A DNA stretch of 45,775 nt from Methanobacteriota archaeon (GTDB lineage Archaea > Thermoplasmatota > Thermoplasmata > RBG-16-68-12): NCBI GenBank assembly GCA_020029475.1, contig JAIBJG010000003.1:1-45775 (forward strand), written 5' to 3'. Shown one piece after another: positions 38,225 through 45,087 of this stretch. Made by a program: the position numbers and the translations under genes. Position 1 is the stretch's first letter. Each line of letters starts with the position of its first letter. Under the pieces are notes generated by a model. That model did not search any database. It was not told the DNA's origin and saw only the letters and a program-made list of their open reading frames with translations.

Positions 38225-40171
38225 GTGCCCATCGAGTCCGGCGTGATTGTCGAGGACCGCGGAGCCCCCGGGCTCGACCCCGCGATCGCGTCCGCGTTCC
38301 CGTTCGAGTCGATCCGCCGCGGCCAGGACGCGTTCCTCGCGGACGCGGTCGCCGCGATCCGGGAGGGGAAGCACCTCCTCGCGCACGCGCCGACGGGGAC
38401 CGGGAAGACCGCGGTCGCCCTCACCGCGGCGGTGGAGTACGCGCGTCGCGCCGGGAAGCTCGTCCTGTTCCTCACGTCGAAGCAGAGCCAGCACTGGATC
38501 GCCGTGGAGACCCTGCGGAGGATGCGGGCCCGCGGGTTCGGCCTCGTCGGTGTCGACGTCGTCGCAAAGCAGGCGATGTGCCTGAACGACCGCGCGCCCC
38601 GCACGGCGCACGCGTTCCGGCAGTTCTGCGAGTCCCACGTCCGGACCCGCACGTGCGCGTGGTTCAGCCATCCCGCGGACGCGGCGGTGAAGCTCGCGTC
38701 CCAGAAGGTGCTCCACGTCTCCGAGCTCGTGGAGGCGTCCCGGGCGTGCGGGACGTGTCCGCACAAGGCCGCGATGGAGGCCGCGAGGCGGGCCCAGGTC
38801 GTCGTGTGCGACTACAACTACGTATTCAGTGACATCCGGGAGAAGGTCCTCCCGAGGATCGAGCGGCCCCTCGAGGAGATCGTCCTCGTCGTGGACGAGG
38901 CCCACAACCTCCCGGACCGGATCCGGAGCCACCTCACGGGGGACCTCGACGCCCCGATGCTGATCCGCGCGTCGAAGGAGGCGAAGGCCGTGGACCCGGA
39001 GGCGGGCGGCCACCTCCAGGGGGTCGCGCGGTCCCTCCACCAGGCCCTCCTCGCGCGGGAGGGGGACCGGGTCGTCGAGCGGGAGGAGCTGGTCGAGGCC
39101 GTGGAGAAGGGGCTCAAGGGGTGGGGATACGACGACCTCCTCCGGGCCGCCACGGAGGCGGGGGAGACCCTCGCGTCCCGCGGGATCCCGACGATCCTCC
39201 CGGAGGTCGCGGAGTTCCTGCGGCGGTGGCGGGACGTGAAGGAGGGCGTGCTCCGGCTCTGCGTCGGAGGCCCGGGCGGGAAGTTCTCCCTGCGGCTCCT
39301 GGACCCGTCGATCCTCTCCCGCCGCGTGTTCGAGGAGGTCCACGGGAGCATCCTGATGAGCGGCACCCTCCATCCGCCCGCGATGTACGCGGACCTCCTC
39401 GGGATCGAGCCGTCGCGGCGGGTCCTCCGCGCGTACCCGAACCCGTTCCCGAAGGAAAACCGGAGGGTCCTCGTGAACGCGAAGGTCACGACCTCGTACG
39501 ACCGGCGGAGCCCGTCGATGTACGCGAGGATCGCCCGCGAGCTCCTCGCAGTCGTCGCGGCGGTCCCCGGGAACGTGGCCGCGTTCTTCCCGTCGTACGA
39601 GATCCTCGCGGCCGTCGTCGAAGGGGTCCGGACCGTCGCGACGGGGAAGCAGCTCGTCGTCGAGAAGCAGGAATGGGGCGCTGCGGAGCGGGAGCGGGCG
39701 CTGGAGTCCCTCCGGCAGGCCCGGATCCGGGGAGGCGCGCTCCTGATGGGGGTCCAGGGCGGGTCCCTCTCCGAGGGCGTCGACTACGCGGGGAACCTCC
39801 TCTCCGCGGTCGTGATCGTCGGCTTCCCGTTCAGCCCGCCGACCCTCGAGGTGGAAGCGCTGAAGGCGTACTACATCCGGAAGTTCGGGGCGGACCGCGG
39901 GCACGAGTACGCGTACGTGTATCCCGCGATCAATAAGATCCTCCAGGCCGCGGGGCGGTGTATCCGGAGCGAGCGGGACCGCGCCGTCGTCGTCCTGCTG
40001 GAGTCGCGCCTCCTCGATCCCCGGTACACACGATGCTTCCCCGCGGACTTCCCCTTGCTTGCCACGAGCGACATGATTCGCGAGGTCCGGCTGTTCTTCC
40101 CGAGAGCATCTGCAGGGAGCGGCAACCACGACGTGCAGAAGCCCCTCGCTCCGCTCGCGCGTGAGAGTTGA
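38225..40171 (+). CDS. XPD/Rad3-like (DEAD_2) superfamily 2 helicase
   Basis: 648 residues. Walker A HAPTGTGKTA (53-62), DEAH box VVDEAHNLPDR (about 213), motif VI QAAGRCIRSERDRAVVVLLE near 585. Cysteines between motifs Ia and II (119, 135, 144, 175, 178; the last in CGTCP) are placed like the 4Fe-4S cluster of XPD. MSGTLHPPAMYADLLGIEP and GVQGGSLSEGVDYAGN are also characteristic. XPD is a 5'-3' DNA helicase for repair. GTG 38225 is the first start of the frame. It overlaps the next gene by 11 bases. Confidence 0.94.
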   Translation: MPIESGVIVEDRGAPGLDPAIASAFPFESIRRGQDAFLADAVAAIREGKHLLAHAPTGTGKTAVALTAAVEYARRAGKLVLFLTSKQSQHWIAVETLRRMRARGFGLVGVDVVAKQAMCLNDRAPRTAHAFRQFCESHVRTRTCAWFSHPADAAVKLASQKVLHVSELVEASRACGTCPHKAAMEAARRAQVVVCDYNYVFSDIREKVLPRIERPLEEIVLVVDEAHNLPDRIRSHLTGDLDAPMLIRASKEAKAVDPEAGGHLQGVARSLHQALLAREGDRVVEREELVEAVEKGLKGWGYDDLLRAATEAGETLASRGIPTILPEVAEFLRRWRDVKEGVLRLCVGGPGGKFSLRLLDPSILSRRVFEEVHGSILMSGTLHPPAMYADLLGIEPSRRVLRAYPNPFPKENRRVLVNAKVTTSYDRRSPSMYARIARELLAVVAAVPGNVAAFFPSYEILAAVVEGVRTVATGKQLVVEKQEWGAAERERALESLRQARIRGGALLMGVQGGSLSEGVDYAGNLLSAVVIVGFPFSPPTLEVEALKAYYIRKFGADRGHEYAYVYPAINKILQAAGRCIRSERDRAVVVLLESRLLDPRYTRCFPADFPLLATSDMIREVRLFFPRASAGSGNHDVQKPLAPLARES

Positions 40172-40637
40172 TTACCACGGACGTGAATTCCGTCCTAGTA
40201 TGCCGGACGAACAGGGAGGATGGAAACTCCGATATCGTGAGCACAAGCTCAAGGGAGGCGGACGAGCGGCGGTTGTTTCCTTCGATCGGAAAGGTGGCTT
40301 TCTCGGCAGGTCCGACAAGATTCCGCAGGGAAAGGTCTTCGCCGTGGAGGCAACGACTGGCTATCCCGTGCTCGCAGATCGCGGGGAAGAGTCAGGGCAG
40401 CCGGGCTTCGAGATTCGCGGCTGGCGCCTCTATCACGGGACGCTCGATCCGGACCGGGACTGGGAGGCATGGGAAGAGGGTGTTCGGGAAACATTCGTGT
40501 TCTGTCGTGAACCCGTCCGAGACATGAGCGTTGCGACTGGGCCGCCTCCTGAATTTGAGGCGGTGCTACAGGATTCCGGTCTGCCGGTCTTCCGACGCAA
40601 GGGGCATCCCCTAGGGGCTAGTTCGTCCAGTTCCTGA
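40161..40637 (+). CDS. Hypothetical protein of atypical composition
   Basis: 158 residues from GTG 40161 (or 145 from ATG 40200). Not recognised: MRVDYHGREFRPSMPDEQGG, RYREHKLKGGGRAAVVSFDR, FEIRGWRLYHGTLDPDRDWE, FEAVLQDSGLPVFRRKGHPL. Soluble, basic, beta-rich. Codon use is visibly less GC-biased than its neighbours, with many A/T third positions, so the gene may be acquired. It overlaps the helicase gene and is followed by a separate promoter for bud32. The serine-run end is encoded by repetitive TTCGTCCAGTTCC-like bases. Confidence 0.6.
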   Translation: MRVDYHGREFRPSMPDEQGGWKLRYREHKLKGGGRAAVVSFDRKGGFLGRSDKIPQGKVFAVEATTGYPVLADRGEESGQPGFEIRGWRLYHGTLDPDRDWEAWEEGVRETFVFCREPVRDMSVATGPPPEFEAVLQDSGLPVFRRKGHPLGASSSSS

Positions 40638-40652
40638 TTTCTTCCGAGGAAG

Positions 40653-40660
40653 GTATTTCT
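40653..40660 (+). promoter_or_regulatory. TATA-like box of bud32
   Basis: GTATTTCT sits 25-32 bases before GTG 40685, implying a leaderless message. The same core precedes the C/D RNA. Confidence 0.45.
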
Positions 40661-40684
40661 CCGGGAGCGCGCATCGGACGCCCC

Positions 40685-41293
40685 GTGCTCCCGAAGCGAG
40701 GCGCCGAGGCGGAGCTCCGCCGAACGACGTACCTGGGCCGGGAGGCCGTCGAGAAGTCCCGGGTCCCGAAGGGGTACCGGCTCCCCGCCCTCGACGAGGC
40801 GCTGCGGAAGGCCCGAATCCGCACGGAGGCGAGGCTGATCGGGGAGGCCCGAGCGGCGGGCGTCTCCGTCCCGATCCTGTACGACATCGACCTCGTCGAG
40901 AACAAACTCGTGATGGAGTTCATCGAGGGCCCCACCGCGAAGGCGGTCCTCGAGGCGGGAGGCAGGAAGGCGGACGATGTGTGCGGGATGATCGGGGAGG
41001 CGGTCGCGCGTCTCCATGGGGCGGACATCGTCCACGGGGACCTCACGACGTCGAACATGATCCTCCGGGGCGGGCGCCTCGTCCTGATCGACTTCAGCCT
41101 CGGGGAGAGGACCTCGAGCGTCGAATCGAAGGGCGTCGACCTCCGGCTCCTGAAGGAGGCCCTCACGAGCGCCCACGCGCGCGGACCCGAGCACTTCGAG
41201 GCCGTCGCCCGCGCGTACCGCCGGCGCTACGCGGGGGCCGCGGAGGTCCTCGCGAAGGCGAAGGAGATCGAGGAGCGGGGCCGGTACACGTGA
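40685..41293 (+). CDS. bud32: KEOPS complex kinase/ATPase Bud32
   Basis: 202 residues; stand-alone Bud32 (PRPK), not fused to Kae1. KEOPS makes the t6A modification of tRNA. RGAEAELRRTTYLGREAVEK shows the short N-lobe with the active Lys region, VMEFIEGPTAKAVL the hinge, IVHGDLTTSNMIL the catalytic loop (Asp119, Asn124) and LIDFSLGERT the metal-binding DFG equivalent (Asp136). Ends GRYT, with its stop overlapping the GTG of the next gene. First gene of a tight four-gene run. Confidence 0.96.
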   Translation: MLPKRGAEAELRRTTYLGREAVEKSRVPKGYRLPALDEALRKARIRTEARLIGEARAAGVSVPILYDIDLVENKLVMEFIEGPTAKAVLEAGGRKADDVCGMIGEAVARLHGADIVHGDLTTSNMILRGGRLVLIDFSLGERTSSVESKGVDLRLLKEALTSAHARGPEHFEAVARAYRRRYAGAAEVLAKAKEIEERGRYT

Positions 41294-41847
41294 TCACGTT
41301 CGTCACGACGAACCCGGGGAAGTTCCGGGAGGTGTCCGCGGCGCTCGCTCCCCTCGGGGTCCGGCTCCGGCGGCTGGACCGCGCGTACCCGGAGATCCAG
41401 GCGGACCGCCTCCGGGACGTCGTCACGGTCGCGGCGGGGATCGTCGCCCGACAGGTCCCCGGGGAGTTCCTGATCGACGACTCCGGCCTCTTCGTGGACG
41501 CATTGGGCGGGTTCCCGGGCGTGTATTCGTCGTACGTGTATCGGACCATCGGGCCCGCGGGGATCGTGACGCTCATGAACAAGGAGGCCCGCCGTGGTGC
41601 GAGGTTCGAGACCGTGTTCCTCCTCGGGAGGCGGGGACGGCCGCCGCGGATCTTCCGCGGGGTGTGCGAGGGTTCGATCGCCCGCACCCCGAGGGGCCGC
41701 GGCGGGTTCGGCTTCGACCCGATCTTCGTGCCGCGAGGCTCCCGCCGTACGTTCGGGGAGATGAGCGTCGAGGAAAAGAACGCGGTCTCCCACCGGGCCC
41801 GGGCCGCGGAGGCCCTCGCCCGCCATCTCGGGAGGCGGCTGCGGTGA
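41290..41847 (+). CDS. rdgB: XTP/dITP pyrophosphatase (HAM1/RdgB family)
   Basis: 185 residues. Cleans damaged purine nucleotides (XTP, dITP) to monophosphates. VTTNPGKFREVSAAL is the substrate-binding start (T-x-N-x-x-K), followed by EFLIDDSGLFVDALGGFPGV, RGGFGFDPIFVPRGSRRTFG and EMSVEEKNAVSHRARA. GTG start inside the bud32 stop (GTGA overlap); pairing of bud32 with this enzyme is common in archaea. Confidence 0.95.
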   Translation: MITFVTTNPGKFREVSAALAPLGVRLRRLDRAYPEIQADRLRDVVTVAAGIVARQVPGEFLIDDSGLFVDALGGFPGVYSSYVYRTIGPAGIVTLMNKEARRGARFETVFLLGRRGRPPRIFRGVCEGSIARTPRGRGGFGFDPIFVPRGSRRTFGEMSVEEKNAVSHRARAAEALARHLGRRLR

Positions 41848-42575
41848 CGACCGCGACCGCGTTCGAGCGGCTCCCCCCGACCCAGAAGGTCGTGGTCCGC
41901 GGGCTCCTGTTCGGCCTCCCGTTCCTGATCGCGCTCGGGTACGTCGCCGTCCTCCAGGCGCTCCTCCGGCCCGTGATCTTCGGGATCGCGGTCGTTGCGA
42001 TGGTCGGGTACCTCCTCACCCCTCTCGGGGCGGAGTTCTGGGTCCCGACGAGCGTGCTCTTCGTCCAAGAGAACGGTGGAGGCGTCGCGGAGGCCGCGGT
42101 GGCGGTCGCGTCCATCGTCCTCGTGGACTGGTTCACGGCCCTCTTCCTCCTCTGGAACTTCGACCTCGCGGAACGGGCCCCGCTCCTCGGGAGGTTCATC
42201 GACAAGATGGAGGACCGGTGCCGGCGGTTCCTCGAGGAGAAGCCCTGGCGCCAGCGCCTCGCGGTCGCGGCCCTCGCGCTGTACGTGGCGGTCCCCGTCC
42301 AGATGAGCGGCGGGGTGATCGGCTCGATCCTGGGGCGGGTGATGGGGATCCCGAGGTACCGGGTGTTCACGATCGTCGCCGCGAGCTCCGCGGCGGGCGC
42401 GTTCCCGATCGCGGCGGCGACATACATCCTCGGACCGCAGGTCCTCGAGTGGGCGAAGGGGTGGGCCGCCTCCGGCATCCCCCTCGTCCTGGGGGTCATC
42501 GTCCTCGTCAGCTTCATTGCCGCGATCGCGTACATGTTCCGGAGGAGCCGGAGGAACCACGATGAAGCTGCGTGA
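41844..42575 (+). CDS. Multi-pass membrane protein (COG2426-like, putative small-molecule exporter)
   Basis: 243 residues with about six membrane helices: VVRGLLFGLPFLIALGYVAV, IFGIAVVAMVGYLLTPLGAE, AAVAVASIVLVDWFTALFLL, a central amphipathic KMEDRCRRFLEEKPWRQRL, then VAVPVQMSGGVIGSILGRVM and two more. The PxQMSGGVxGSxLGRxxG block resembles the predicted small multidrug export group COG2426. Start GTG overlaps the rdgB stop. Function is a family-level guess. Confidence 0.72.
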   Translation: MTTATAFERLPPTQKVVVRGLLFGLPFLIALGYVAVLQALLRPVIFGIAVVAMVGYLLTPLGAEFWVPTSVLFVQENGGGVAEAAVAVASIVLVDWFTALFLLWNFDLAERAPLLGRFIDKMEDRCRRFLEEKPWRQRLAVAALALYVAVPVQMSGGVIGSILGRVMGIPRYRVFTIVAASSAAGAFPIAAATYILGPQVLEWAKGWAASGIPLVLGVIVLVSFIAAIAYMFRRSRRNHDEAA

Positions 42576-43527
42576 CCGACGGGTCGCGATCACGGGGGCC
42601 GCGGGGTTCATCGGGAGCCACGTCGCGGACGTCCTCGCGGGCTCCTGCGACCTCGTCCTGATCGACAACCTGAGCTCGGGGAAGAAGGGGAACCTCGCGG
42701 GGGCGCTCAAGAAGGGGCGCGCGAAGTTCGTGCGGGAGGACCTCCTGGGCGGGAAGCTCCCGTCCCTGCTGAAGGGGACGGAGGTCGTGCTCCACTTCGC
42801 CGCGAACCCGGACGTGCGGTCGTCCGCGGACGACCCGAATCCCACGTTCGAGGAGAACATCGTCGCGACGTTCCGGCTCCTGGAGGCGAGCCGGAAGGCG
42901 GGGGTGAAGGGGTTCGTGCTCGCGTCCACATCCACGGTGTACGGGGAGGCGGCCCGGGTGCCGACGCCGGAGGAGTACGGCCCGCTGATGCCGATCTCGA
43001 TGTACGGCGCGAGCAAGCTCACGTGCGAGGCCCTCGCCGCGAGCTACGCGCACACGTACGGGATGGAGAGTGTCGTGTTCCGGTTCGCGAACGTCGTGGG
43101 CGGAAGGAGCCGCCACGGGGTCGTGTGGGACCTCGTGCAGAAGCTGAAGCGGAACCCGAAAAAGCTCGAGATCATCGGAAGGGAGCCGGGGACGTCGAAG
43201 TCGTACGTCCACATCGACGATGCGGTCCGGGGGATCCTCGCGGGCGCGGACCGTGCCTCCGGGCCCCAAGACGTGTACAACGTCGGGAGCTACGACGCGA
43301 TCAGCGTGAAGGAGATCGCGGAGACGATCGTGCGGGAGATGGAGCTGTCGGACGTCGCCTTCACCTGGACGGGCGGCGTCGCCGGGGGCGGGTGGAAGGG
43401 GGACGTGAAGCGGATGATCCTCGACACCGCGAAGCTCCGGATGACGGGCTGGCGACCGAAGTTCACGAGCGCGGAGGCCGTCGCGCAGGCTGCGCGCGAT
43501 GGACTCTCGAGTTTCATCAAAAGATGA
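42562..43527 (+). CDS. NAD-dependent sugar epimerase/dehydratase (extended SDR)
   Basis: 321 residues, GalE/RmlB-like. NAD motif VAITGAAGFIGSHVADVLAG, HFAANPDVRSSADDP, active-site Ser-Thr (STSTVYGE) with YGASK, and C-terminal substrate part (TWTGGVAGGGWKGDVKRMIL, MTGWRPKFTSAEAV). Likely makes a nucleotide sugar for surface glycans, fitting the OST gene in the window. The ATG overlaps the membrane protein gene by 14 bases. The stop lies inside a hairpin (43511-43530). Confidence 0.93.
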   Translation: MKLRDRRVAITGAAGFIGSHVADVLAGSCDLVLIDNLSSGKKGNLAGALKKGRAKFVREDLLGGKLPSLLKGTEVVLHFAANPDVRSSADDPNPTFEENIVATFRLLEASRKAGVKGFVLASTSTVYGEAARVPTPEEYGPLMPISMYGASKLTCEALAASYAHTYGMESVVFRFANVVGGRSRHGVVWDLVQKLKRNPKKLEIIGREPGTSKSYVHIDDAVRGILAGADRASGPQDVYNVGSYDAISVKEIAETIVREMELSDVAFTWTGGVAGGGWKGDVKRMILDTAKLRMTGWRPKFTSAEAVAQAARDGLSSFIKR

Positions 43528-43530
43528 AAC
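43511..43530 (+). terminator. Hairpin spanning the epimerase stop codon
   Basis: GTTTCATC-AAAA-GATGAAAC has perfect 8-base arms. Its right half, ATCAAAAGATGAAAC, also resembles the downstream repeats. No T-run follows, so termination is uncertain. Confidence 0.4.
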
Positions 43531-43545
43531 GGGAAGAGCATCGTC

Positions 43546-43722
43546 ACCAAAGACGGAAAACCCCTCGCTGGCGGTGTACTCAAAGACTGAAAGCCGACTT
43601 GGACGGGAACTGTAGATCAGCCCTGCGTTAATCAAAGACTGAAATCTCGGTCCCCGAGTCATCAAAGACTGAAAACTCCATGGTCGGGTAAGCAAAGACT
43701 GAAACCGTTCAACCAAAGACCG
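43546..43722 (+). repeat. Short interspersed repeat array, consensus ATCAAAGACTGAAA
   Basis: Copies start at 43546 (ACCAAAGACGGAAA), 43579 (CTC..), 43631, 43661 (both perfect), 43691 (AGC..) and 43712 (partial, ACCAAAGACCG); a related unit is at 43516. Intervals are 30, 33, 52, 30, 30 and 21 bases, with unrelated 16-base sequence between most copies. The period is half that of a CRISPR. The last copy coincides with the stop codon of the small minus-strand gene. Confidence 0.85.
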
Positions 43723-44005
43723 CGGGCTCTGCTTCGTAGTCGATTCCGTTCTTCCGGAGGAACCGGATGATCTCTTCGAGGCGATATGGCAGGACGAAGA
43801 CGGCGGACCGCGCGAGATAACGAACACCCTCCTTCCATACGAAGCCTCGATACTCGTACTCCCCGTGGACATTCCGGGTTCTTCGTCCGAAGATGAAGTA
43901 GCGAAGGCGGTTCGCGCTCGCGCGATCCCTGCTATCGACGTCCCAGGTCACAAAGAACCCCGAGCCTCGAGCACGCCCTCTCCCCTTTCGAATCAGGCCC
44001 ATCAT
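43709..44005 (-). CDS. Small protein with possible Cas2-like ferredoxin fold
   Basis: 98 residues from ATG 44005. After a basic start (MMGLIRKGRGRARGSG) comes FFVTWDVDSRDRASANRLRY, a strand with Asp residues then helix, as in Cas2/VapD-type proteins. A central hairpin (YEYRGFVWKEGVRYLARSAV) leads to FVLPYRLEEIIRFLRKNGID and strand YEAEPAVFG. Order beta-alpha-beta-beta-alpha-beta fits a Cas2-like fold; length suits it. No Cas1 or other cas gene is visible. The frame could extend to 44146, but that part crosses an inverted repeat copy and looks non-coding. Codon use is less GC-biased than the neighbours. The assignment is tentative; a stand-alone RNA-binding or toxin-like role is equally possible. 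Confidence 0.5.
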   Translation of the reverse strand: MMGLIRKGRGRARGSGFFVTWDVDSRDRASANRLRYFIFGRRTRNVHGEYEYRGFVWKEGVRYLARSAVFVLPYRLEEIIRFLRKNGIDYEAEPAVFG

Positions 44006-44035
44006 CGATCTTCGCGACGTTTCCTCACCCGATTT

Positions 44036-44049
44036 TCTCAGTCTTTGAT
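44036..44049 (-). repeat. Inverted copy of the ATCAAAGACTGAAA repeat
   Basis: On the minus strand this reads ATCAAAGACTGAGA, 13 of 14 bases to consensus, 31 bases before the small gene's start. The gene is thus bracketed by oppositely oriented copies. Confidence 0.8.
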
Positions 44050-44182
44050 TACGCGACTTGACTCGTGAAGTCTCTTGGGAGGGGTCACCGGGACTACTCT
44101 GACCCATTTCTCGTAGGAGGGCCGAAAGTACTCCGCTCCCGCCCAACGGTTTATCAGGAACCCAACGGTTCGCGCCGACCGC

Positions 44183-44255
44183 GGGGCTGTGGGGTAGCTT
44201 GGTATCCTACGGGCTTTGGGAGCCTGAGACGGCCGTTCAAATCGGCCCAGCCCCA
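44183..44255 (+). tRNA. tRNA-Pro (anticodon TGG)
   Basis: 73 bases folding as a standard cloverleaf: acceptor GGGGCTG (44183-44189) with CAGCCCC (44248-44254), D arm GGGTAGCTTGGTATCC, anticodon stem CGGGC/GCCTG with loop TTTGGGA (anticodon TGG), T arm GGCCG-TTCAAAT-CGGCC, discriminator A. CCA is not encoded and no intron is seen. A GGTTTATC box about 30 bases upstream can serve as promoter. Confidence 0.97.
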
Positions 44256-44303
44256 CTTCGATTCGTGCGGGCGTGCCCGACCCCAACCGGGTCCGATCAC
44301 TGG

Positions 44304-44975
44304 TCACGGGGGAACGAGGCGGGCCTCATGCACCTCGTAAGTCCCGGAGGCGCCGTCCCATCTCGGCTCCGCGCGGCTGATCTCCAGCCGTTTCGAGAAC
44401 CCCGGTGCGTACGTCACGAGGGTCTCGAACTCCCCGCCCTCCCCGCACGGGCTCAGCCCCACCCGCCGATGGAGCTCGAGAAGTTCCTCAGCGGCAGGCC
44501 GATCCAGAGGCCGTCCGAGCCACTCCTTACCGAGTCCCTCCGCGGACACGCTCGTGAACACCGCCTCGATCCCCGCATCGATGTACTCCATTAGGAGGCG
44601 GCGCTGGTCCAGCCGCCACAACGGCGCGAAGACCCGCAGCCCGAGGTCGTGCGCGACCCCGTTCACGCGGCTGTGCTGGTAGTCCGAGGCGATCGCCCCG
44701 ACGACGACCGCGTCCACATCGATCGTCGTCAGGGCCCGCCGAAGGGCCTCGAGCTCCGCGCCCTCCCCCGCCCCCGCCCGCTCCCGGACGAGGGGGATCC
44801 CCATCGCCTCCGCGAGGAGCGGGACCACGTGGAGGTCCGGGACGTGGTACAGCATCGACGCGGGGTCCTCCGGGAGGATCGAGACGAGGGCGCCCACGTC
44901 CCACCCGCGCTGCTGCGCGACGTAGACCGCGTACGTGGAGTCCTTTCCGCCCGAATAGAGGGCCGCGACCCGCAC
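44304..44975 (-). CDS. dph6: Diphthine-ammonia ligase-type PP-loop ATPase (Dph6 family)
   Basis: 223 residues. VRVAALYSGGKDSTYAVYVA has the PP-loop (SGGKDS) for ATP pyrophosphate release; ILPEDPASMLYHVPDL, VVGAIASDYQHSRVNGVAHD, GLRVFAPLWRLDQRRLLMEY and SPCGEGGEFETLVTYAPGF are family signatures (MJ0570/Dph6). Dph6 makes the last step of diphthamide on elongation factor 2. GTG 44975 gives the normal N-terminus; TTG 45038 is the frame's first start but adds an unusual extension. It is divergent from the beta-propeller gene. Confidence 0.92.
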   Translation of the reverse strand: MRVAALYSGGKDSTYAVYVAQQRGWDVGALVSILPEDPASMLYHVPDLHVVPLLAEAMGIPLVRERAGAGEGAELEALRRALTTIDVDAVVVGAIASDYQHSRVNGVAHDLGLRVFAPLWRLDQRRLLMEYIDAGIEAVFTSVSAEGLGKEWLGRPLDRPAAEELLELHRRVGLSPCGEGGEFETLVTYAPGFSKRLEISRAEPRWDGASGTYEVHEARLVPP

Positions 44976-45087
44976 GCCCCGGGAACCGATCCCGAGGGGA
45001 AAGAGCTTCCGAGCGGACGGAACGGTTCCGCCTAACAATAGCGGAAGGGCTTAAGGCGCCCCCGGGGACTCCGGTCCGGGAGTTCGC

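Noticed and set aside
40168-40527. Alternative 119-residue frame in the orphan gene region
   Set aside because: It ends earlier and has a less protein-like composition than the 158-residue frame, which begins with a plausible overlap to the helicase gene.
43546-43722. CRISPR array
   Set aside because: Repeats are only 14 bases, spacing is 21-52 bases, the repeat is degenerate and there is no Cas1 or effector gene. Kept as a repeat array only.
42514-43872. Minus-strand frame with FQSL repeats across the epimerase gene and the repeat array
   Set aside because: The frame stays open only because the 30-base period is a multiple of three; most of it is antisense to the epimerase gene and its codon use is poor.
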